A stretch of 64,000 nucleotides of DNA from Ixodes scapularis (lineage: Eukaryota > Arthropoda > Arachnida > Ixodida > Ixodidae): contig NW_024609839.1 of NCBI RefSeq assembly GCF_016920785.2, positions 18,353,085 through 18,417,084 of the forward strand, given 5' to 3'. The position numbers were made by a program, and so were the translations under genes. How positions within the stretch are numbered: the first letter of the stretch is position 1; the number at the start of each line of letters is the position of its first letter. The notes beneath the pieces are model-generated. The model was given only the letters and a program-made list of their open reading frames with translations, made no database searches and was not told where the DNA came from. Shown here one piece after another: positions 19,863-29,861 of this stretch.

Positions 19863-19962
19863 CTTCAGTTCGTCATAGGCAAAGCAACACTTCGATGGCT
19901 TGTGGGTGAGGCCGACGGTCTGTATGATTTGGAAGACAGCTGGGAGTCATCGCAAGTGCTCG

Positions 19963-20508
19963 TCGAAATCCCTTAAAACACCACGACGTCGTTAAGGTAG
20001 ACGAGACAGCTCTGCCATTTCAGCCCAGCCAGTATGGTGTCCATGACACGCTGGACAGTTGCTGGTGCCGTGCATAGTCCAAATGGCATCACCTTGAACT
20101 CGTACAGTTTATCTGGCGTGACGAAAGCTCTCTTTTTTCGGTCCCTTTCGTCTGCTTCGATCTGACAGTAGCCTCTCTTCAGTTTCATCGATGAAAATAT
20201 CGAGAGTGGCGCAGCTGATCTAGCGTGTCGTCTATGCGGGGGTGTGTGTAGACGTCTTTCTTCGTCACCTCGTTCAGCTGCCGTTAGTCCACGCAGGACC
20301 TAAGCGTTCCGTCCTTCTTCTTAACCAGTACGCCTGGAGAAGGCCACGGACTGCTTGAAGGCTTAATTATATCGTCATTCACCATTTCTTGCACTCGCTC
20401 CTGGATTACCTCCCCTTCTTTTATGAAGACATGGTATGGAGATTTATGCACAGGAAGCGCGTTGTCCTCGGTAACGATGCGATGCTTCGCAACGGTGGTT
20501 TGGCGCAC
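19963..20508 (-). pseudogene. Gypsy-2 reverse transcriptase, active site altered
   Basis: The minus-strand pieces show HKSPYHVFIKEGEVIQERVQEM and SSPWPSPGVLVKKKDGTLRSCVD. After a short broken stretch come KRGYCQIEADERDRKKRAF, MPFGLCTAPATVQRVMDTIL and SCLVYLNDVVVF. The catalytic Y.DD reads YLND, with the first aspartate replaced. This should abolish polymerase activity by itself. Stops and frame changes occur around 20190-20290. Confidence 0.8.
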
Positions 20509-20829
20509 TTTGGACGACGTCGCAAAGCAGTCGCTGTATGCGGCGAGGAGATCATTCAGCGGCCGTCGTTTCGGACCCGGATGTTTAGGGTCAATGTCGA
20601 GCTGCGCTGGTGACGTACAGTCTTGCTGAGGCGGTGATTATTCTTCGGTAATCACGACGATTTCGGCAGACTTCCAGAGTTCCTTGACATGGTCCACAGC
20701 TGCACCTTTAATGAGGTGCTGCTTTTCTTGTCGGAAGTTAGTCACGAGGACCACAGCGCGCCCGTCCTGAAGTTCAGCTATTCCTCTTGCGACACCTATT
20801 CGTCTTCCCCGGAGCAATTGAAGGTTACC

Positions 20830-21303
20830 TTAAAGAACAACTTCGCCGCAGGCAGCTGCATCAGTCACGACGGGCACGATAACACTTGATCGCGGTGGCA
20901 GCTTTACGTGGTGGGCGGAGACTCGGACGGCGGCTGACGCAGTTTGGGGTTTCTGTGTAGGCGGAACAGGTGTCCGTAGCGTGAATCTCTTTTCTCCAAG
21001 GTCGATGACGGCGCCGTATTCACACAGAAAATCATTGCCGAGAATGACGTCCCTGGGGCAGCCTTGTAGCACGATGAATTTCACAGAACACGTCTCGTCA
21101 TGAATTTCGACGCGAGCAGAACACCTTCCAACAGGCGTGATAAGGTGTCCTCCATCGGTTCGTATCTCCTGCCCATCGCACGGCGTCATCACTTTTCGAA
21201 GGCGCAGAGAGAGCCTCCTACTCAAGACTGAGTTGTATCTTCCGGTATCCACGAGTGCCGACGCTTTGTGGCCGTCGATAACAACGTTTAAGATGCTGGG
21301 CAC
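20830..21303 (-). pseudogene. Gypsy-2 retroviral-type aspartic protease
   Basis: The frame carries SALVDTGRYNSVLS, where DTG is the protease catalytic triad, followed by hydrophobic stretches and DVILGNDFLCEYGAVIDL, the typical downstream half of Gypsy proteases. The protein normally cuts the Gag-Pol polyprotein. It lies between the gag zinc knuckle and the RT on the minus strand. The frame is open for 157 residues but the surrounding element is broken, and DTGRY replaces the usual DTGA/S. Confidence 0.75.
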
Positions 21304-21403
21304 CGTTGCAGGGCCGTCGTTGCGATGCGTGGTGTCGGGAGAGTGGGACTGCTCCGGCGTTCTTGGAGGCCGTTAACGTCGTCTGTCCACGGCAACCTCC
21401 CCT

Positions 21404-21794
21404 CCGGGATTCGCTGCGCTTAGTTTTTTCCGCCGGGAAATGAGAGACAGGCTGTCAAGGCGCGACCAATGGAAGGGCGATGCGGAACGTCGGGGGGATG
21501 GAGAAGGGGAACCTCGTGGTGCTGTTGGCGCTGGTGACGGGCAACGGAGGTATTCCTTGATTTCGCGAGGGCGTTCGCCATACCTTGGGCGAGGGTCGTA
21601 CGGCGCAAACCCTCGTAGACCCATTTAACGGTATGGGCACCTCCGGTAGACGTGGTGAGCCTCACCGCAGTGGTAGCACAGCGGTCGCCTGTCGGCCGTC
21701 AGCCACACCTCGGTCTTCCTCGGCGAGCGTCGCTCCGGACGGGCGTATTGAACTTGTGCTTCCTGACGCCGAGGACTCTGCGGCATTAGAGGGT
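21404..21794 (-). pseudogene. Gypsy-2 gag, C-terminal part with zinc knuckle
   Basis: The minus strand reads PLCYHCGEAHHVYRRCPYR near 21690-21630, a CCHC knuckle (C-X2-C-X4-H-X4-C). Basic, serine- and proline-rich sequence precedes and follows it. The upstream part of gag resumes at 23907, beyond the foldback insertion. Confidence 0.7.
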
Positions 21795-22504
21795 CTCGTC
21801 GGGGGGAACGCGACAGAACAGCACACGACAGAACAGCACACGACAAAACAGCACGCGACAAAACAGCACGGTCATAACAGCACGCGTCAAAACAGCACAG
21901 CGTCAAAACAGCACGGCGACAAAACGGCACGCGTCAAAATAGCACGCGACAAAACAGCACAGCGTCAAAACGGCGCAGCGACAGAAGAGCACACGCCAAA
22001 ACAGCACGGCGTCAAAACAGCACGCTTGCAGCAACTTCGAGCGCGCTCTTCACCTCTCTCTCCGCGAATAATTTCGAACCTCCTTGAACATTTCATTTAG
22101 TGTCGCTAGGTTAAAAAAAATGCATATTTTATGCTTACCAAACTCCGCAACCCTAACTGCAATGTAGCATCTAATATGGCTCTCATGAAAGCGGTGAGAA
22201 GTTGTTCTCTTCAACAAGAAAGAGCCCACTGAAAGTCAATTATCGTGCGGCGATTTTAAGCATTACAATTTATAGGGCAGTATTTGCTTTGCCTTTTCAG
22301 GACAAAAATTATATACTTTGGTTTTGAAAAAGCAGCGACCAGGTGGCCTCTTCCACAAGTCACCATTCGAAGAATTGACCTATTCGACAAATTGGCCATC
22401 GAGGAGTTGGCTTTCGGCAAAAGCCAAATCGTCGAAAGCCTCCTTCCCGCATCTTTAGTATCTACATCGCCATATGATTCTTTTAGAACTGCATTAACCA
22501 GCAA

Positions 22505-22650
22505 TTTTTGCCAGCAGGCACCCTGACTGCTTTATCCCTTTGTTATTTTTTTGTATTGATTGTCATTTCTGTATTATGGTTTGTTACTTGCCCCTCCCCT
22601 CTGTAATGCCCTCGGGCCTTGAGGGTACTGAAATAAATAAATAAATAAAT
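22505..22650 (+). mobile_element. 3' tail of a non-LTR retrotransposon
   Basis: The segment ends TAATGCCCTCGGGCCTTGAG, GGTACTG, then (AAATA) repeats up to 22650. A close relative of this tail occurs at 43540-43580 (CCTACGAAGGCCCCTGGAAG followed by AATAAATTAATAAATAA). A GC-rich hairpin followed by short tandem A-rich repeats is typical of I-clade LINE or SINE 3' ends. The left limit is uncertain. Confidence 0.5.
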
Positions 22651-22722
22651 TGGCTTAAACCCTTCAATTCTTTTTCAGTACCTACTTTGACACATGCATT
22701 TTTTAACTCCATACGCTATATT

Positions 22723-23612
22723 TAGGGCTCATCGTTTCCGTCTTAAACCGAATAAAACCGGTAAACATACGCCGAATTCATTTCTCCGAATTAGGTTTTT
22801 ACTAAAAAAGGTCAGTTTTTTTAGGGCGTTTGGAAGGGGGGCGGGGGGGGGGGGTGACACATTACTGACTGTATGACAACCTCCTTTTGCAGTTCGCATC
22901 TTGTCTTCCAGATCAGTTCAACTTTCAGAAAAAGCTCTAGGAGCGCAGGTGTCCTCAGGACGAAAGCTGGGTTTTTGCACCTTATAAGATTTTGTGTGCA
23001 GAATTCTATGTTCAAATAAGAGAGTTTAATCATGAACTGAACAATGAAGATCATGGGCGTCCGTAAATGCCGCACATTTTTTAACTGCTCTAGCTTCCGT
23101 CTACTAAAGGAGGGCGTAAATACGATTGTTTTATTGTCGTTTCTGTGGTCGGCGGGAACTTAATTATCACCTCTCGCAGTCGTGAAAGTGGGGGAAAAAC
23201 GCACTGAGTACAATGCTTGCGAATTTCTGGATTTTGATATTTTACTCTCCGACCGAAGTGGTATAGTGAAGATCATGTTGGTCCTGTGTACAAGTGTGAG
23301 TGCACGACGATAATGGCAGGACACAATAGGGCCCCAGTGCGTCTTGCAGAACAGGTCCCGCCGGCTGTCACAGATTGCAACAAATAAGGAAACCAGTAGA
23401 TGGTTTACTGACTGTACATTTTAAACAAACGCTTTTAAAAACTATTGCATTTTCGTCAGTATACTGGTTTTCGTCAATAAACTGAAAAGAACCGAGAAGT
23501 TTGTGAGTCTACAAATGCACATCGCAAAAAACCGAAAACTTCTGTTTGGAATTAGAAACAAAAAAAGTACGCCGAATTTCAAAATAATAAAAACCGCAAA
23601 GGCCAAACCCTA
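22723..23612. mobile_element. hAT miniature element, 890 bp
   Basis: It begins TAGGGCTCATCGTTTCCG and ends (minus) TAGGGTTTGGCCTTTGCGG. The perfect 8-bp duplication GCTATATT lies at 22715-22722 and 23613-23620. An 8-bp duplication and TAGGG/CAGGG-like ends indicate the hAT superfamily. A G-run lies at about 22843-22855. No transposase frame is present. The same terminal motifs occur in the decayed element at 149-3563, a candidate autonomous relative. Confidence 0.8.
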
Positions 23613-23906
23613 GCTATATTGTCTCTGTCCTGTTTTGACGTTGCACTGTCTTATTGCGGTACTGTTTTGACGCCGTTCTCTTCTGCGGCTATGCCCTTTT
23701 GACACTGTGCTGTTTTGTCGCTGTGCTGTTTTGACACTGTGCTGTTTTGACGCCGTGCTGTTTTGTCGCGTGCTATTTTGACGCGTGCTGTTTTGTCGCC
23801 GTGCTGTTTTGACGCTGTGCTGTTTTGACGCGTGCTGTTTTGACCGTGCTGTTTTGTCGCGTGCTGTTTTGTCGTGTGCTGTTCTGTCATGGTGCCCTCG
23901 TCGGGG

Positions 23907-24720
23907 TGGTGCCGTCGCCTGGCGGTTAGCTTGCGTAGGTTGTCGGACCATGGCAGCGTAGCTCAACGTTGGTTGTTCGTGTTGATGGGAACTTCAGGCT
24001 GGACGGCTTGGTGAACCTCCTCTCGGACAACCTGGGCGAGCGATAGTGAGGACGGGATATCCGCAGCGGGGAGCATCTTGCGAAAGCTCTTCCCGGACGA
24101 CTTTACAAATGATGTCACGAATTCCGGGGATGCTAAAGCTAATGTTGTAGCCCACTGCAGAAAGAGCAGCGATGCTCGAGTGCCGATAATAGCGGCTGGC
24201 TCTTGCGAGGAGGGCAAGTTCCATGTTCGTGGCTTCTTTGTCAAAATAATCGACGGTGGATGGGGGTTCGCGAACAAGACCACCGAAGATGTCATCCTTT
24301 TCTCGTCGCATCAAGATCTGCAGCTTCTTTTCGTTGGTGGCTTGAGGGTCGGCGCGATCGATCAGGCGCAGAACATCCTCGATGAAACTGGTAATAATTT
24401 GGTTTGCGCCCTGGGTCCTCATTCGAAGAAGGTCCTCGGCCCTCTCTCGTCGATATTGGTTCGTGGATGTCCGTCTCAGCACACCCTACCACGCGGACTT
24501 CGAAGTCAAAGAGGTTTCGCGATTCTCGAAATAATGCCTGGCCGTTCCTTCGAGCGCGAAGTAAAGGCTCAGCAGGCGCTGTTCTTCCATCCAGCCGTTG
24601 CGCTGGGCCACTTGCTCGTACTGCAGTAGCCAGTCCTCGACGTCTTCATAAGGCTCACCATGGAAGGACGCAGGCGTGCGGGCAACGAGGGGCAGGACAA
24701 CGACGGGTGGAGTGGTCATC
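23907..24720 (-). pseudogene. Gypsy-2 gag, N-terminal and capsid part
   Basis: Minus-strand blocks include TPASFHGEPYEDVEDWLLQY and EQVAQRNGWMEEQRLLSLYF, then ALEGTARHYFENRE. This is the capsid-like pattern (F.G....D.E.WL..FE) of arthropod Gypsy gag. Farther on come RAEDLLRMRTQGANQIITSF and IEDVLRLIDRADPQ. Several frames must be combined, so it is broken. A homologous but more decayed gag lies at 44440-45900. Confidence 0.7.
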
Positions 24721-25167
24721 GTCGCGGTCTTTGGTTTCTGCAGCAGAGGTCCGAATTCTTCAGGGGGTTGACCTTTGGTACGGCAGCTTGCTGGGGCGTC
24801 GGCGTCTTCTGCCTTCCGGGGCTGAGCACCTCACTTGACCGGGATGTCTTCGGAGGGGTTCGCTTCACGGGCATAGAAAGCGATACCCAGCACCTTCACC
24901 AAAATGTCAGGAATGACAATTGATAAGGCGACGAAAACTAAAACAAGCTAAACGTTTAATTGGGCGAACTTGTGCACAAAACAAAAATAAAACGGATGAT
25001 AACAAATTGAACGTCGCGGGCGTCGACGGCGGCGTAACAGAATAGTCGAACGCTGTGGCGAGACTGACTCCGCTTCCTATGCGGAGTCCCTTTTGTACTC
25101 TCGTGGGTTTATGGCACTCCGCGTAGAACTTTCGGACCGTAGAACATTCGGAACTTGATCAGACGAC

Positions 25168-25584
25168 GAAAATAATCCCTGGAGAAGGGGAACAAGGGGA
25201 ACAAAGGACAAACATAAATCTCCAAACACAGCTAGGTGACTAGTGCGAGACCGAAAAAATCCGCCTGGTCCGGGTTCTGAACCCGGGACCTCTCCATTAC
25301 AAGTGGAGCGCTCTACCAACTGAGCTAACCAGGTGTTAGACGTCAGTAGAGCAAACGGGTTTTATCAGCTGCCACCAGTCGTACACCAACAAGGGTGAAG
25401 CATGCAATTTAATGTTATGATTATAATGCAATTAAATGCAAAGGTGCAAGTGAGCTGGACAAACACCTTGCTGTGTTTGGAGATTTATGTTTGTCCTTTG
25501 TCCCCCTTGTTCCCCTTCTCCATGGATTATTTTCGTCATTCTTGTCCAGCTCGCTTGCACCTTTGCATTGAATTGCATTATGAT
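25168..25584. mobile_element. Compound SINE palindrome in the Gypsy-2 LTR
   Basis: It is flanked by TGATCAGACGA and TGATCAGGCGA, an 11-bp direct repeat absent as a pair from the other LTR. One SINE-like unit lies on the minus strand: a tRNA-like head (25334-25262), then a body running to about 25168. A second body without a head lies on the plus strand (about 25460-25540). The two bodies are inverted copies over about 52 bp (TGTGTTTGGAGATTTATG, TTTGTCC, TTGTTCCCCTTCTCC). The plus-strand body is itself framed by a further inverted repeat (GCAAAGGTGCAAG and its complement). Confidence 0.6.
25262..25334 (-). tRNA. tRNA-Thr(UGU)-like sequence, probably a SINE head
   Basis: The minus strand folds as a cloverleaf: D stem GCTC/GAGC, anticodon stem CTCCA/TGGAG with loop CTTGTAA (anticodon TGT), and T stem CCGGG/CCCGG with loop TTCAGAA. 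The acceptor stem pairs at six of seven positions, with A1-C72 unpaired. The T loop has G where nearly all tRNAs have A58. With no intron, a damaged first pair and a SINE-type body right after it, a SINE promoter head or pseudogene is more likely than a working tRNA. Confidence 0.5.
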
Positions 25585-25744
25585 CAGGCGAGAATGTTCT
25601 CAAACTTACGAGAACGGCAAGTTGAAAGAATGATGAAAGTGAAATTTCGCTCACTGGAATCGGACCTACACCTTCCGCGCGACGGTCAAGCTCTGTAACC
25701 ATTCGGCCACGCACGCGCTCGCTCGGTGATACGCGTGGCAATAT

Positions 25745-25908
25745 AAGAACCATAAAAGAAACTTCTCACAAGTTTCTTACATGGTTTTATATGTTCTTAC
25801 ATATCTTATATAGTTTTTATATAGTACTCATATGGTTCTGTTATGGTTCTTCTAAGTTCTTATATAACTTGTATAGTTCATGTATGTTTATTGGACACAG
25901 TTATGAGA
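25745..25908. repeat. AT-rich hairpin element, right arm
   Basis: This contains the loop region and the reverse-complement arm of the hairpin begun at 4757. It holds an internal inverted repeat (AAGAAACTTCTCACAAGTTTC) at the centre and TATATAGTACTCATATGGTTC pairing with the left arm. Confidence 0.65.
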
Positions 25909-26880
25909 TTTTAAAATAGGGCGGGAACGTTAACTTCGGCTTGGGTAATATTTTTTTTTTACTTCACAGATGCTGTTTCCATGTTACAAATTTTAAAGAA
26001 AAGTCCAGGTACTGTTTTCAATCGTTTTGGTCCCTTCTGTAGAGGCGCTTGAGGTGAAGCGGACGTTCTTTCATGTTAGTCGTCCGGGGGAAGAGGCTGT
26101 TGTAGGGTCTTGGAGACACTGAACGGATCAGAAAGAAAACTTATATTTTTCAAACTTTATAAATTTAATGAATTTAATAAAAAATTTATTTTAACATGCG
26201 AATAATTGACGGATGATTGGACGAATATACGAAGACTTTGACAACTTGATTCGGGGCCTTGACTGCCATCAGAAAGTGGCTAGTATCTATCTGGCGGTAC
26301 CAAATTAGAGACCCCTTTCTCTGTCTCGTTCGTGCTCTAATGAGCTTCCGTCTGTACCCCTCTCACGTGTCCCCGTGATGATCGGTGTTCTCATTGGAGC
26401 CCTGGCAGAAAATAGTACCGGGCGCGGGAGACACAAACGGTTCTGGCCTCCGAACACTACAAATCACCCCTGGTGTACAATTTTCGTGACTGCGAGAGCG
26501 AGAGCCCGAGATTTAATTGCCCTCTCGCGAAGCGGGTAAATATTGCATTCAATGAGACACGTACACGTAACTGAAATGAAGTAATTAAATGCCGTTACTC
26601 GTTTCTCACTCGAAAAGTGAATAAGTACTTTGCTCGTTGCTGGGATTCAAGATGAACACGTGACGCCAGCCTGAAGCTAACGCGTCAGTTTCTCGTTATT
26701 TTGAATGCCTTACTTTTATGAAGGAATAGTGAGAATGACGTACACGACAAACACGAAAAATCGCCCGCTCGGGAAACAAAAACAAAAAAACAAAACGAAA
26801 AACGACGTGATCGAAGGGATGGACAGAAGCCACCGTACATACTCCCCAAGCCAACATAGGCTGTAAAACAAAGCTGTATG
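25909..26880. other. No recognised gene
   Basis: AT-rich sequence with short frames only. I see no motif, hairpin or terminal repeat that I can name. Confidence 0.5.
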
Positions 26881-27085
26881 TTGGGCTAGTTGGTATTGGT
26901 CTTGGGTTGCCAAAGGCATGGCAGCGCTTGTTTGGACGAGGACAAAAGAAAGAAAGACAAGACAGACACGAGCGCTGACTGCAACTATATAATCAACATG
27001 TAAATGAGGCATATATACACGCTTCGATCCTATCAATCAACCAACCCCAGGCCTAGCCGCCACTTGCATGAACTGCACCTCCTTA

Positions 27086-27774
27086 AGGTGTATCCACACG
27101 ACGAACCAAATTGCTGTTTTGGTCCGCGGGCCGCGCATCACGTGATCTTACGTCACCGGTTTGCGAGGTCCGCCGGCCGTCCGCGGACCGCGCTTCTGAG
27201 AAATGCCAAGTGACTTTTCTCGCCCGGACCTTGGCGGCGGACCGCGGCGTTTTTAGTGTAATTGAAGCGCTAAGTCTGGCAACAAGCTGACTTTTGTTGT
27301 TTGGATTGGAATCCAAATCCAAAGTCGTTTTCTTTTTGGCGCCAACTGTGGAAGACGAAAAAGACGGACCTTTTGTTTTGCGACGATGCAACTTTTTATT
27401 TCATCGCGCTCATGGCGCAATTTCCCGCTCTGTGGGACACTAGTCGCGACGACTACTCAAATAATTGTCTAAAGATGTCCCCATGACCTTTTCGGTTCAC
27501 TTAAGTCCTCCTCGTCCTCAATAGTAAACGCCAAGGCCACAGCGGCCAAACGTCTCTTTCGTTCAACCTCCATCTTGGCTCCTTACAAATAGCCTCAAAG
27601 CAGCTCGCTGCATGCGTTTGGCGGAGCTGTGAGGTCGAGGGTTAGACCGGCCCGTTCACTCTGTCGTCTGCTCTTTTGGTCCGCCGTGTGGATGCTCATT
27701 GCAGCCGGGCGGCCCGCGGCCGCGCATCACGTGATCAATCGGTCCGCGGCCCGGTCCGTCGTGTGGATACACCT
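27086..27774. mobile_element. Harbinger-type miniature element, TTA duplication
   Basis: The inverted ends AGGTGTATCCACACGACG are perfect on both sides apart from one uncertain base further in, followed by CCGCG- and ATCACGTGATC-rich subterminal sequence. It is flanked by TTA (27083-27085 and 27775-27777). The undisturbed sequence of the other Penelope arm gives the empty site, in which the insert is missing and only one TTA-like triplet is present. A 3-bp TWA duplication indicates PIF/Harbinger. No transposase frame lies inside. Confidence 0.8.
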
Positions 27775-27826
27775 TTATCGAAAAGGTCGATAGATGCAAC
27801 GCTGACACACCCCAGCCCTGCCCTTT

Positions 27827-28096
27827 TTATTTCGTCTGCTTCGATAATCTCCTAACAGTTCTATTTTTATGTTTAACAAGTACGGAGCATGAGTCAAACA
27901 AAGGTTCGCACCCGCAGTCATGGCAATGCTTTGAAAGGTGGCCATCCCGATAGTTTTTGATGTTTAGACTGTGTTCTCGGAGCCTATCGTTCAGGCATCT
28001 CCCAGTCTGACGTACATATTTCTTACCGCATGTTAAGGGAATCTGATATACCACACCCTCAACACAAACGACAAATGGATTTCTGTGATTAGGCAC
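27827..28096 (-). pseudogene. Penelope-like GIY-YIG endonuclease fragment, left arm
   Basis: The frame has VVYQIPLTCGKKYVRQTGRC followed by LNDRLREH, which fits the GIY-YIG nuclease core of Penelope-like elements (first motif VYQ, second motif YVR, catalytic Arg in the GRCLNDRL region). A CHDCGC...FDSC cluster suits the linked zinc-finger motif. The frame drifts after KNRTVRR, where the catalytic Glu region is lost to a frameshift. The reverse transcriptase is missing at the 5' side because of the palindrome junction. Confidence 0.7.
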
Positions 28097-28501
28097 AGAA
28101 ATCCGTTTGTCGTTTGTGTTGAGTGTGTGGTATATCAGATTCCCTTAACATGCGGTAAGAAATATGTATGTCAGACTGGGAGATGCCTGAACGATAGGCT
28201 CCGAGAACATAGTCTAAACATCAAAAACTATCGGGATGGCCACCTTTCAATGCATTGCCATGACTGCGGGTGCAAACCTTTGTTCGACTCATGCTCCATA
28301 CTCGCTAAACATACAAATCGAACTGTTAGGGAGATTATCGAAGCAGACAAAATTAAAAGGGCAGGGCTGGGGTGTGTCAGCGTTGCATCTATCGACCTTT
28401 TCGATAAAGAGCTGCAGTTCATGCAAGTGGCGGCTAGGCCTGGGGTTGGTTCATTCATAGGATCGAAGCGTGTATATATGCCTCATTTCCAAGTTGATTA
28501 A
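28085..28501 (+). pseudogene. Penelope-like GIY-YIG endonuclease fragment, right arm
   Basis: This 138-residue frame carries the same domain as the left arm: VVYQIPLTCGKKYVCQTGRC, LNDRLREH, HCHDCGC. It also keeps TVREIIEADKIKRAG with the presumed catalytic Glu, and an ending (FDKELQFM) typical of the family's C-terminus. It lacks the reverse transcriptase, so it cannot act alone. The second motif is YVC rather than YIG. Confidence 0.75.
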
Positions 28502-28620
28502 ATAGTTGCAGTCAGCGCTCGTGTCTGTCTTGTCTTTCTTTCTTTTGTCATCGTCCAAAAACGCGCTACCACGCCTTTGGCAACCCAAGTGTAAAACAAA
28601 GCGTAGAATATCCTATACAC

Positions 28621-29649
28621 TTGAGAAAGCTGGCTTCCATCGATCCGACTTATTTAGAAGCTTAAAATCAAAAATGTTTACAAAATTAATTTTTGTTTTG
28701 TTTTGTTTTGTTATTATGCTAAGATGAAATCTCGCAGCTTTGCAGAAATTGAGGGCTTATTACATGGATCCTTATAAACTCAATTCATCTACAACAAGAC
28801 GTCACAGCGTTCGTTTACACGGATTCAATGTAATTCTTAGCGGCCAGTGTGGATTTTCAGGCACTTTATTAAAAATAAACGAAGTGCACCCACAGGAATA
28901 TTTACATTATCATTTGCAGCTGCAAAGGTCAGGAGGTGTCACTCCAAGAACGAAAGCAGTAAAGGTACAAATGTGGAAGTGATAGCGTTTTTCGCTGGAG
29001 TGTTTCCTCATGCGCTGTTTGCTCGTGCATGTGCTTTCATTTGGCGCCTTATGTGCTTTCATCTGGCGCTGTATGTGCTTTAGGTCTTTATGTCAACATG
29101 GACCAACTAGCTCACACCCAAGTTACTAACTGTGTCACTATCAGTAACAGCTATCGCCGTAACGCACGACAAAGCTGCGATGTTTTAAGTCTAATAGACA
29201 ACCGGGCATGACCTGATGTATTATGGTAGTCCGAGTGTCTTCTACATTAGTCCTGTCGCGTGCTCGTAACTTGAGCTGTGTCGGTTTCTGTGCCTTTATC
29301 TATTTGCGCGGAGCGTCTTCTTCATTCCGCGCGGGCCATCAGACAGGAAATTGAACGTTTACTGAACCGATATTTTGGGTGAAAAGTGTCCGTCATAGCG
29401 GCAGTTATGGCACAGCGATTAGTTATATGTTACGTCCTCTTGTACGAGATCTTTTCCAAAATGTATTCGATCAAAATATAAGGGTTGTACGCAACCCCTG
29501 ATGCGTGTTTTTGGAAGCTCGCTTTGTTACGTTACGTTACTTGCCCTGCCAGGCAGGCCAGTTTCGGCAGGCGCTTTACCCGGTACAGACTAAGTGGAGA
29601 AGACTGCCGCCCATTACAAACTGCGCAGCCGCAAGTAAATCATTCATTC
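28621..29649. other. No recognised gene; short tandem repeat
   Basis: Two units of about 24 bp (GTGCTTTCATTTGGCGCCTTA-like) lie at 29030-29080. Nothing else is recognised. Confidence 0.45.
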
Positions 29650-29861
29650 GGCTGACAAGCAAACAGCGCACCCTCAAACCAAGCACTCTAATGATTTCAT
29701 GCACACAACAGAAAGAGCCACTTACACAGCGCTGACTGACAACCCTGGGAGTTGTCCTGGAGTTGTCAGTCAGCGCTGTGTAGGTGGCTCTTTCTTTTGT
29801 ATGCATGAAATCTTTAGAGTGCTTGGTTTGAGGGTGCGCTGTTTCCTTGTCAGTCATGAGC
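29650..29861. repeat. Large imperfect hairpin, arms about 95 bp
   Basis: The left arm (29650-29743) and right arm (29763-29861) are reverse complements with few differences. They share AACAGCGCACCCTCAAACC, AAGCACTCTA, TTTCATGCA and CAGCGCTGACTGACAAC, with a spacer of about 19 bp. No coding content is recognised. Confidence 0.8.

Larger units (their letters stand above)
21805..23896. mobile_element. Foldback-like element with minisatellite inverted repeats
   Basis: The insertion is flanked by the direct repeat CTCGTCGGGG (21795-21804 and 23897-23906). Its ends are inverted: GGAACGCGACAGAACAG on the left, and GGCACCATGACAGAACAG reading minus from 23896. Both arms are built of tandem units of the type CACGRCAAAACAG (left arm 21805-22030, right arm about 23635-23896). 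Long inverted repeats made of short direct repeats with 9-10-bp target duplications are the hallmark of foldback elements, related to MULE-type transposons. The middle holds a LINE-like tail and a hAT miniature element. No transposase is seen. Confidence 0.75.
4845..25740 (-). mobile_element. Ty3/Gypsy LTR retrotransposon 'Gypsy-2', host of nested insertions
   Basis: This is a minus-strand element. Its outer ends are TGTCACGAATG at 4845 (reading plus) and TGCCACGCG at 25740 (reading minus), flanked on both sides by the 4-bp duplication ATAT (4841-4844 and 25741-25744). The internal order on the minus strand is gag, protease, reverse transcriptase, RNase H and integrase, the usual Ty3/Gypsy order. 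Its 3' LTR is split by element X together with Gypsy-1 and Harbinger. Its gag is split by a foldback element, and its 5' LTR carries a SINE palindrome. All coding domains contain stops or frameshifts and the reverse transcriptase active site reads YLND instead of Y.DD, so the copy is dead. Confidence 0.8.
24905..25740 (-). repeat. Gypsy-2 5' LTR, interrupted
   Basis: It starts TGCCACGCG at 25740 (minus) and ends CATTCCTGACA at 24905. Next on the minus strand comes TTTTGGTGAAGGTGCTGGG, whose TGG is a likely primer binding site (24904-24886). Without the insertion at about 25168-25579 the LTR is close to 420 bp. Confidence 0.75.
26881..28620. mobile_element. Two Penelope-like element fragments in head-to-head palindrome
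   Basis: A left arm on the minus strand (about 26893-28087) and a right arm on the plus strand (about 28098-28600) are near-perfect inverted copies meeting at 28081-28105 with a loop of only about 8 nt. Each arm carries the GIY-YIG endonuclease end of a Penelope-like element and about 250 bp of 3' region (CAGTCAGCGCTCGTGTCTG, TTGGCAACCCAAG). Neither arm retains the reverse transcriptase. Penelope-like elements are known for inverted and partial tandem copies. The left arm is split by the 689-bp element at 27086. Confidence 0.75.

Noticed and set aside
21810..23890. CRISPR array, suggested by regularly repeated CACGACAAAACAG units
   Set aside because: Units are contiguous or nearly so, without unique spacers of constant length, occur in inverted arms, and the DNA is eukaryotic. 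Foldback arms explain them.
25262..25334. Functional tRNA-Thr gene
   Set aside because: The first acceptor pair is A-C, the T loop lacks A58, and a SINE-type body follows directly. Listed as tRNA-like instead.
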